From Chara braunii (taxonomy: Eukaryota; Streptophyta; Charophyceae; Charales; Characeae), in NCBI GenBank assembly GCA_003427395.1, contig BFEA01000016.1, positions 1,558,002 to 1,584,283 on the forward strand: 26,282 bases of DNA, in the 5' to 3' direction. Below, one piece after another: positions 1-7,737 of the stretch (position 1 is the stretch's first letter; each line of letters opens with the position of its first letter). The notes below the pieces were generated by a model. It was not told the origin of the DNA. It saw only the letters and a list, made by a program, of their open reading frames with translations, and did no database searches. The position numbers and the translations under genes were made by a program.

Positions 1-8
1 GCTGACAC

Positions 9-10
<2 letters not shown>

Positions 11-76
<66 letters not shown>
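11..76. repeat. (GA)33 microsatellite
   Basis: Uninterrupted GA dinucleotide run of 66 bases near the window edge. It encodes nothing recognisable. Its true length in the genome may differ, because such runs are often misassembled. Confidence 0.97.
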
Positions 77-78
<2 letters not shown>

Positions 79-599
79 CGCCCACCTTATGTGTCGGCCT
101 CGTGATGTCTTGTCTCCAACTCCCTCCTGAGTCCCCAAACTCCTCACTGCCCGCTGATCAGTCTTGCAAGGGCACACGGCATGGGAGCTCCAACGATGGC
201 AGACAACAGGGTGAGGACATTGGAACTCCGACGATGGCGAACAACGGGCAGCACGGACGACAACGAGTAGGGACTCGTCACTCGGGAGTGGGCCGGCGTC
301 AACAACGGGCAGGGATTGTGGAACAGTGAGGGGAGGCAATGCAAACGGGCGGGAGGCATTGGGCAACGCTTTCAAAATTGGCATTGAATATTCCGCTGGA
401 AGTTGGGAAAGTACATCGAGGCAGACTTCAAAGGCCTCACTCGAAAGGCCCGATTCGAAGTCGGGAGTAGAGGCTGCGCTAAACCGAAAAAAAAAGGACG
501 CCCCTTCATTCAAACAGGACCCCAGGTTCTGCTGGCGGGAAATGGGGGAGAACCTGGGGAGAATGGGGGAGAGGGAGGGGGGGGGCGAAAGGAACGGGT

Positions 600-935
600 G
601 GTACCACGGTTACCCAGTGGGAGCTTGCACCCGCCCGTACCCACCTATTTCTGATTTCGCCAACGGTAACTGCCCATACCCGTATTTTTTTTTTTTTCTG
701 GCCGCCCATACCCGGTTTTTTTTTTCCGCCCCTAAGCCTACCTGCCCCTACCCACCCATGATATCCAAAAAGGGCAACTGTGCCCGCCCTAACAAACCCC
801 ACCTTTGCTTTGTGCCTGCCCGTGCCCAACTACCCCTTCGGAAGGGGTACCCATACCCGCTCGTAACCTGTCGGCTACAGTTGGGTACAGTCGGGTATGG
901 GCAACGGTTACCCGTTTGCCACCTTTGATCGGCCG
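600..935. repeat. Degenerate GTACCC/ATACCCG-rich repeat block
   Basis: The left half repeats pyrimidine-strand forms such as CCCGTACCC, CCCATACCCG and CCTACCC. The right half (about 880-920) carries the opposite-strand form GGGTACAGTCGGGTATGGG. This gives a loose inverted-repeat layout around two T-tracts. GGGTACCC-type subterminal repeats are common in hAT-like DNA transposons, so a decayed non-autonomous element is possible. I could not define ends or a target duplication. Confidence 0.4.
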
Positions 936-1540
936 AGAGATCCGTTTTCTAGCCCTGTCCATCTCCTCTCTTCTTCGCCATCTCTTGTTCTTGTCACACA
1001 CATACCTGGCGACACCCCCGTCCCGATTCATCCTTCCTCACTTCCTTTGTTGTTTTTACTTTTTTTTTTTTCTCCTCGCGCCCGTCCCCTTCGCTGCTTC
1101 TCCTCCGGCCCACTGTTCCAGCTATTGCCTTTCACCTTCTCCTACCCCGTTTGTACCTGGTCGTGGAACCGCGTCGGGTTCAGTCGGGTTTTCTCCTTCT
1201 CTTGGAGGCTTATCCAGTGCCAGCGCCGACAACGCAGCGCCCGCTGTTCGCTGCCTCATTTCACAGGCTTAACACCCGATGCTTGCTTGCGCTATTGTTC
1301 CCCCCGTAGACTGCTTAGCACTGCTCGGTCCGATTAATCGCCTGTCTCAGCAACTAGCCCCATCTTAGCAACTAGGCGACAGAGTTCTGCCATTGGTTTC
1401 CTTCTTTCTTCACCCGTCTCAGCAACTAGCTCCGTCGCCTCTTCGACGTTCCGGCTGCGCTCGAATGTGACCGGGCTCTACCGATGAGTAATATAGCCGC
1501 CCGACCAGCCTCAACCCTTTTCACCATAGCCCCTCTCTTC

Positions 1541-1577
1541 AAATGAATCTAGCGCGAAAACGCGCCCAAATTTATTT
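1541..1577 (+). repeat. Hairpin module related to 7701-7737
   Basis: ATGAATCT begins a hairpin whose inner stem is GCGCG/CGCGC around an AAAA loop; the outer arms pair with one mismatch and one G-U. The preceding CCATAGC plus pyrimidine tract and the following CGCGCCC match the module at 7701-7737. It lies outside the LTR element, although its relatives lie inside. Confidence 0.6.
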
Positions 1578-2237
1578 CATCCGTCAATCCCGACTTCTCT
1601 CCGCTGCTGCCCGTCGCTCCCTGCCTTACCTCATCGTCCTAGCGCCTGTGAACGACCAAAAAAACGTGGTGCGTTCAACTGGTCAGGCAACTTTGCAGGA
1701 TGCTTCTGGCGAGGCTAGCTACGATCGGTTCGATTAGTCTTTTGCCCCTATACCCTATTCCGACGAACGAAACTCCTCGGCGGCTAGCACTACCTCCGTT
1801 CTGACGTTGTCGAGCGCATCGGTCCGACACCGCACCAGGGCAGCGTGGGACCCTCCCGGCCGCGTCACGCAGGAGTTGGAATTAAATCCTTCGTCGCAAA
1901 AATATATGGAGCTTTCGCAAGCCGCTGAGGCTGAGTGCGCAAGCCATACCTCTCGCGAGCCCCTACGACAGGGATAGGGCCTACGCGAGGCACATCTTAC
2001 CTCCACCTTACGGGAGTTGTCACCTCCCTTCGGTGGGCGTATCCCTGCCGAGCTACCAGTCCATAGTACCAGAGCTAATCAGTTGCAGTCGCAGAGGTGG
2101 ACCAGCCGAAGGTGTTTTCTCGTTCGCTGTAGCATAGGGGGTACGCACGGTAGTACGCCTCTATCGAACCCGCACACGAACCGGCATCTTGGGGGGTTGA
2201 GGTCCCAAACGCGGTTCGTCGCCGGTCGACTAGGACG

Positions 2238-2300
2238 CATATCACACACCACACGCACACCACTCTAACAACCGCAAGACAACAACACACACATACACAC
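2238..2300. repeat. CA-rich tract in the LTR
   Basis: Irregular (CA)n-type sequence rich in CACAC and ACAAC, repeated in the other LTR at about 15943-16005. It is simple-sequence filler without reading frame or structure that I can interpret. Confidence 0.7.
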
Positions 2301-3286
2301 GCATACGAAACGACACAACCCAAACAACGCGACAACGCTCCTAGCCCCTCGGTAGCCAACCCATAACTTTCCGACGCGGAAATCGAATAGGCGTCACACG
2401 CGAGACTTAGTATAAAACCGCGCGGACGGAGGGCCTACTCATATCGTCTAGCAATGCAAACGTACGCAAGCAGTCACAATGATGTCGTACTATGTAGTAC
2501 CCATACTCATGCGGTCCTCGTTAATCTCGAGGGTCGCATCCGACACTCAAGTGTCGGCTAACATGCGCCTTGAGGGTTAATCTCTCGACGTTGGACAGCC
2601 GCCTTGCGCGGTTGAAGACCACATACCCTCTTCTGCACTCTGTGCACAGTGGGTAGTACACAGGTCCATACCTTGGGTGACAGTCGTTTCCTGCGGCTCT
2701 GTGATGAGTCTCACTCCAGGCCTGGGCGAAAGTCAAGGGGTTTGACTTTGACGGCTGTCACGGACTACAACGTCCAACCATACAACTCTAAAAAGCAAAG
2801 GTAAAATGAGAATCCCTCTTTTCTCTCAAGACNTNACCTGGTGAACCCTTATGCCTAATTACAGTAGGCCTCTCAAANACCCAAGACACNTATAAATATA
2901 TGAGGGTTAATTATATAGGACGANCACTTNTCACAATCCCAGTGAGGCTCCTCTCAACCATGTATACATGTAATCGCAGGCAATCATATCTAGAGCCCGA
3001 TCCACAAACGCACCTGCAATCACATCAAAGATTCGAACAAANGTCCACGCACTACACGGGGTCAACTTCAACCATTCCTTGCACTCATACTCCTTGCTTT
3101 AGCCATACAAACCTCACTCTTGTGCAACTCCCCAAAATAACTACTCAGTACTTTAACTNAATGNCCATNNAATAAAGTNCGGGTGAAAANACAATGAANC
3201 AGTTCAAANCACAGGGCTAAAGCCTTTAGGTTGAGTGGCAANAGTGGATTGGAGTTGAATCGCAAACCGACGAATCGNCAACCGAC

Positions 3287-3305
3287 CTGTTATCAGTGAT
3301 AACAG
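3287..3305. repeat. Near-palindrome in the LTR
   Basis: CTGTTATCA and TGATAACAG separated by one base: a perfect 9-bp inverted repeat. It is also present in the other LTR at 16992-17010. Two smaller hairpins follow within 110 bases. The role is unknown. Confidence 0.7.
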
Positions 3306-3636
3306 AAGATGATCCTCAAGGGATCAAGCTGAATCTAGTCCTGAACTTGAATAAAACGATCAAGAGGACCTGTAACACATGACAGGTCAATGCCCCAGGC
3401 TAAACCTATAAGCTCATGGAGAATAACCTCCATATCACAATCTCACAAAAATCCTCTTAGTTAATTACATCTAACCCTACCCCTAATCGCGTGTCCAAAG
3501 AAAGGTAGACTCATAGCAGAATCTCTCCTATTTAGAGTAGACTATCAAAATCTCCACCTGTCAAAATGTAATCTGTGGACTACCAGAATCGACACCTGTC
3601 AAAATATAATCTATCTCCTTTAAACTAAGAAACTTT

Positions 3637-4255
3637 CAGCAGCGCTTCCCGTAGAAAAAGTGTTTTTCCAATTTATATAAGTCCAAATATGAAAGCAGAA
3701 ATAATCTTCAACTCTTGGAAAGTCAAATTCTGTCTAACTCCCTGAATTAGTAAAAATTTAGACATCACTCCCTTTAGAAAGAGAGACTTCCATGATTTAT
3801 ACTACGTTAGATATGAACTCAAAAGACAACTTGAGTTTAACTTAGACAAGATTTAACTAACTCCTTATTTTTGCAGAAATTTCGGCAGCACTCCCTTTAG
3901 AAAAGCGCTTTCCCAAAATTTACACAAAGCTAAGTCCAAGATTTGAAAAGAACTTTGACTTCTCAAAGTCCAATTTTGTCTAACTCCCTGAATAAGCAAA
4001 AATTTGGGCAGCACTCCCTGTAGAAAATGATACTTTTCAGATTTTTACTAGGTCAGATATAAAGAAAAGACAAGTTGAACTTTGACAAGTCAAAAATTGA
4101 CTAACTCCTTGGATTTGTAGAAATTTCGGCAGCGCTTCCCGTAGAGAAAGTAGCTTACCCTGATTTATACAAAACCAAGTACAAAAAATGATCCAAGAAA
4201 ATGCGACAATTGACCTAAGTAAAAAAAAACTATCACAGAAAATGCAGGAATTGAA
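3637..4255. repeat. 123-bp tandem array in the 3' LTR
   Basis: The core CAGCRCTYCC[CT][GT]TAGAAA recurs at 3640, 3763, 3886, 4009 and 4130, a period of 123, 123, 123 and 121. It is preceded by TAACTCC and followed by a TTTATA-type stretch. That gives five units, with a degenerate sixth (CTAACTCC only) near 4258. Units differ by many substitutions, so the array is old. Short hairpins such as ACTTTGA/TCAAAGT around 3954-3971 sit between cores. Confidence 0.85.
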
Positions 4256-4435
4256 ACTAACTCCTATGGCTCTAGCACACGGCGAGCAGCTACAGCAACT
4301 ACCTATCAAACTGGAACTCGGATAAGTAGTGATCTCACTCAGCCACATGCAAGCCAGATCTTAAAGGTAAGTACTCTCACCATCCCAAAGTATACCTGAA
4401 CAAACAATAGTTCATGATCTTTCAATGATTTAATC

Positions 4436-5348
4436 CCTTATACCCAACTTACATAAGGCGTAAAGGCAGGTCACCNAAACTTATGGAATGCGNCCAACTT
4501 AGCCACTGAATATACAAAAAANAGAGGGCACAACTACTTTTCTCTTCTTTGGGCATATGACTAGACCACTCNAGTCGCNCTGAACTGNTTAAAGTATCCA
4601 GGTTATATATANCTNTCTTCTNCTTCGTCTTCNAAGNCTGCATATGACTGAACTCAGNCTGCCCCAACTTACNATCGATNTTATTCTTAATTATACTCTC
4701 TTCAAGTTGTGATACGGCTATAGTCAGACCACCTAAACTTATAGAACAGTCTAATTAACTCGTTCTTAGATAAGATAGTAATAAGATATAGCCAAGTTAT
4801 AACCATTGGGTTCCAGCATGTGTGAGGCTTTGAGCCAGACCCCCTGAACTTACATAAGGATCTAACTCTCTTCCAAATTCGTTTCTATCTGAGCCATCAT
4901 GTGCGTGACATTGAGTCAGACCCCCTGAACTTACAGGAGGGTCTGACTCTTTGCCAATATTATTTCTTCAGAATAAAGAGTAGGTAGAGACTGAGTCACC
5001 TGAACTTACAGAACAACTCGGTCTCCGTGTTCAGAAACCAGAGAAACAAGTAAAACCCCAATGAAAACAAGGCAACCCAAGGCACCAAAACTTATTGAGC
5101 GCCCCGAGTCCCTGAAAATCAAGCACAATCAAACCCCTCACATGTCAGAGCAGCCAGACCACCTGAACTTACAGAAAAGTCTGACCCTCCATGCAAACCA
5201 TATCACTGGGTCTCCCCAAACTTATGGGGACATCCCAACCTTCAGAGTAATCAGACCCGCTACACTTATAGAAGGGTCTGACTTCTCCATGCAAAAACAT
5301 AATAAAACAAAGCGCTGGGGTTCCCCAAACTTATGAGGACTCCCCAGC
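4436..5348. repeat. AACTTA-loop hairpin array, 3' LTR
   Basis: A chain of hairpins spaced roughly 30-80 bp, most with the hexaloop AACTTA and often a closing CTG/CAG or CCA/TGG. Stems differ but stay paired: 4436-4458 (CCTTAT/ATAAGG), 4913-4949 (GAGTCAGACCC/GGGTCTGACTC plus CCTG/CAGG), 4989-5023 (GACTGAGT/ACTCGGTC), 5155-5183 (CAGAC/GTCTG), 5213-5230 (TCCCCA/TGGGGA), 5252-5280 (CAGACCC/GGGTCTG, loop CACTTA) and 5314-5348 (GCTGGGG/CCCCAGC). Weaker members lie near 4735, 4848 and 5081-5103. A constant loop with changing, compensated stems suggests selection for RNA or single-strand DNA structure. On the element's own strand the loop reads TAAGTT. Confidence 0.85.
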
Positions 5349-6821
5349 CTTAACGACCCGGTCAATCATCATACAAATCCTCTCATCATTATGCCCTTCC
5401 CTGATGAAGTTCTTTTCAACAGTCTGACTTCATGCAACCAACAAAGTTGAAACTGAGACCTGAGCAGACATTCCTTTACTTAGTATTGTTCAGTGTCCTG
5501 AAAGTCAAACGAAGAAACAGAGTAGGGTTGCACCTCATATATTCAGTCAGCGATGCAATAGGCGATACAGATAGGGGTTATACCTGGGTTTATAGAGAGG
5601 AAGCAATGGTTACCTTTCAGTTCCCTGCCTCCAGAGCCTCGCCTAGGCTCCGGCAGAACTCCCGCAATCGGTGGGTGGACTCCCCACAGAGTCTTGATGC
5701 GGTCCTACGGGTTGCAATCCCGCCTGCCGCCTTCCTCTCAGAGCCAACAGACTAGACTTAGAGTAAGAAAGACAGAAGGAGAGGTATTTGGTCTCTCAGA
5801 TACAAGGAGGGTACGCTCAGACTCGCGAGAAAGGGCCTCGTTATCTTGGTGCGCCTCAGGGCCCCGCAATAGTAGCCACGGTGCGCCGTAGTCTGGTCAA
5901 ACCGAAGCCAACCTTCAACCGTTTGGCTTTATGACGACCTTTCAGTTCGTAGTGATACCTCCATCTTGAGAGCCGCAGCCTCTCCACAGCGCCTGCAACA
6001 CTAAGTACAATGGCCACCGGCAAATGCACGAGCTCGTGACCTGCTATCGACTACTCCCGTCAGCTAGCAGCACAACGCATCGGCCATCAACATCACCTCC
6101 GGTCCTTGGCTCGCATGCAACCAGTCGAAGAGGTAAATGGGCCCCTGGTTATCAGGCAACTGGGCCCTTACATCAACCATTAGGCCGCTTACTACCCCAC
6201 AGTATGTCCCTCACTGCTTCACACGTCCGGGTGCGGTGCACACCGGCTGGGCTGGTAAGTCTTCCAAACCCATGGAGCAGCCCGAATGGCCGAATGGACG
6301 ACCGAGTGTGCGCTGACCGCAGAATCCAGCAGAGTCTGTTGCACTCGAGCATGCGAGTAGCCAAGGTTTACCCCAGGAGGTCACAACCAATGAAACAAGG
6401 GTAAGCCCAACCTTCATCCCTCCTCTCCTGCTTCTGCCTTCGGCCCCAAACAATGAGTAGAGTAGCACTGCCGCCCATAAGCAGTCTTCAACCCTGTCCC
6501 CCGCTTCCTGCTATTCTGTGCACCGAAACAAAATGACACTCTGGCCAACAGGAAGGTCCCTAGCCCGTAGTCACTCCCCCACTACCCGTCCGAATCAGGC
6601 ATACCAGACTGGGAGGGATCGTCCATCCACAGTGGTCACACACATCGCCCCGCTCCTTCGCTGACCCACGCAGTCGTGCTCTCTCGTTCAGGCGGACCAA
6701 TGGAGGAGGGCGTAATGCCCAACAACGCGGCCACACTGACGGGCGTAACCGGGACCACGACTGTGGCAGCAAGTGGTTGCCTACGGGGAGATGGCGGAAA
6801 GGCAACCGTGATGCCGATCAA

Positions 6822-6837
6822 CCCCACTCCCCGCCTC
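6822..6837 (-). promoter_or_regulatory. Possible polypurine tract
   Basis: The minus strand reads GAGGCGGGGAGTGGGG, 14 of 16 purines, ending 11 nt before the 3' LTR edge. A polypurine tract normally touches the LTR, so the gap and the two pyrimidines make this weak. Confidence 0.3.
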
Positions 6838-6872
6838 GAACAACTCCAACGGGCACGCACCGGCCGAATCAG

Positions 6873-7132
6873 GTAAGCTCCCGACCGTGCGGCCCGCTCT
6901 CTGCCGTCTCTCCTTGCCTCTAGGCCAGCCCTCCCTATAGGTAAGCAGCCCCGACTCCCTCGCCCCTCTGACGCAGCTGGTCAGACGGCCCCGGCCAGGC
7001 AGGTAATCTCTCCCTCTCTCCTAATGGCTTTCCTCCACTCAAAGTGTCTGACTGCTTCTCTAGGTCTGGCTAGGCATGGCCCCAACTCCCAGGTAAGCTT
7101 TCCTCCTCAGTCCCTACCTGCAATGCTCTTAG
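6873..7132 (+). other. Ladder of splice-site consensus sequences
   Basis: Four strong donor motifs (AG|GTAAG or AG|GTAAT) begin at 6873, 6941, 7003 and 7093. Each is followed by a pyrimidine-rich stretch and AG, ending at 6923, 6976, 7063 and 7132. Read literally, this gives introns of 51, 36, 61 and 40 nt and micro-exons of 17, 26 and 29 nt. Joined in that order the micro-exons stay open, continuing from a frame that is open from 6676. The total is too short for that to mean much. More donor-like sites lie in the LTR at 6133, 6255 and 6401 and are conserved in the other copy. The strand is opposite to gag. It could be an antisense spliced transcript or a pyrimidine-rich repeat that mimics splicing. 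Confidence 0.35.
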
Positions 7133-7140
7133 GAAGAGGC

Positions 7141-7737
7141 GAATGAATCTCCTCCTAAACACGGGCAGGTTCATTCCCATTTTTCACAGCCCCCTCCCGG
7201 CGCAGCTCCTCTACTAACAATCTCAAAAACTAACTACTAAACTATAAATCTAACACTACCATTGAATTCGCCTTATTCCCAAACCCCAATTTTGCATCTT
7301 CCCCCGCTCGTTTTCGTCAAGAGACAAGCGGGTTACCCATTTCCTCCTTTGCCATCTTCGCTGTCCGCCATAGCTCCGCGGACCCCCTTTTTCAACTAAC
7401 TCCACTTATACTAGTCTAACCTCAAAACTAACCACATCTTTGAATTCGCCTACCTCACAGACATTAATCTACCAACTTCTTTCACTCGATTCCATTAGGA
7501 ATGGAGTGAAATCTCGATTTTTCACTCCTTACCTTCTCTCCTCCCTGCCATAGCCCGGCGCACAGTATTTTCTAACTACCTCCCAATCTACTAACTCTTC
7601 TACTAATCTGACTTCATATTCGAACTCGCCGGAGCCGAAAACCCCCACGTAGAATCGAGTGAGTTCCACAGCCTTAGTTCCCCCATAGCTTCCTTTCTTC
7701 GAATGAATCCGGCGCAGAAACGCGCCCGGATTCATTC
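7141..7737 (+). repeat. About 180-bp units each headed by a hairpin
   Basis: Three imperfect units, with a fourth hairpin at the end. Hairpins lie at 7141-7176 (GAATGAATCT with AGGTTCATTC, one G-U), 7303-7332 (CCCGCTCGT with ACAAGCGGG, one mismatch), 7481-7510 (13-bp arms, one mismatch, loop ATTA) and 7701-7737 (perfect 12-bp arms GAATGAATCCGG, plus an inner GCGC pairing). Between them are a C/T-rich run, CCATAGC or a similar motif, a CTAACTA-rich stretch and a TTGAATTCGCC-like anchor at 7261, 7439 and 7618. Hairpin sequences differ between units although the layout repeats. Confidence 0.7.

Larger units (their letters stand above)
77..1807. other. Left flank, noncoding
   Basis: No reading frame here looks like a protein: the open frames are short, overlap on both strands and are built from low-complexity sequence. 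The stretch holds a two-copy 25-base direct repeat (about 186-210 and 224-248, offset 38), the GTACCC-rich block, T-tracts near 1060, repeated CTCAGCAACTAGC near 1346 and 1412, and a hairpin related to one inside the large element. It is probably fragments of older repeats. Confidence 0.6.
1808..6810 (-). repeat. 3' LTR (left copy) of the large element
   Basis: Direct repeat of 15513-20514. On the minus strand it would begin at CACGG (6810) and end ...CGACA at 1808, the usual CA terminus. Divergence from the other copy is uneven. Roughly 5900-6810 shows many substitutions and a one-base indel near 5958. Between 2000 and 5400 almost no substitutions are seen apart from Ns. It contains the 123-bp array (3637-4255) and the AACTTA hairpin array (4436-5348). 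Confidence 0.8.

Noticed and set aside
326-928. 200-codon plus-strand frame
   Set aside because: It runs through the GTACCC repeat and T-tracts (poly-Phe, poly-Pro/Tyr) and does not look like a protein.
2411-2417. TATAAAA on the plus strand of the LTR, suggesting a plus-strand element
   Set aside because: The primer-binding site and gag both place the element on the minus strand; a lone TATA motif in 5 kb is weak evidence.
4436-5348. CRISPR-like array
   Set aside because: The repeated part is only a short loop with variable stems and irregular spacing, in a eukaryotic LTR. No cas genes are present.
6024-6404. Frame open in both LTR copies (6024-6404 and 19656-20108)
   Set aside because: Differences between the copies alter amino acids freely, and there is no recognisable domain. 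Openness in both is expected for two recent copies.
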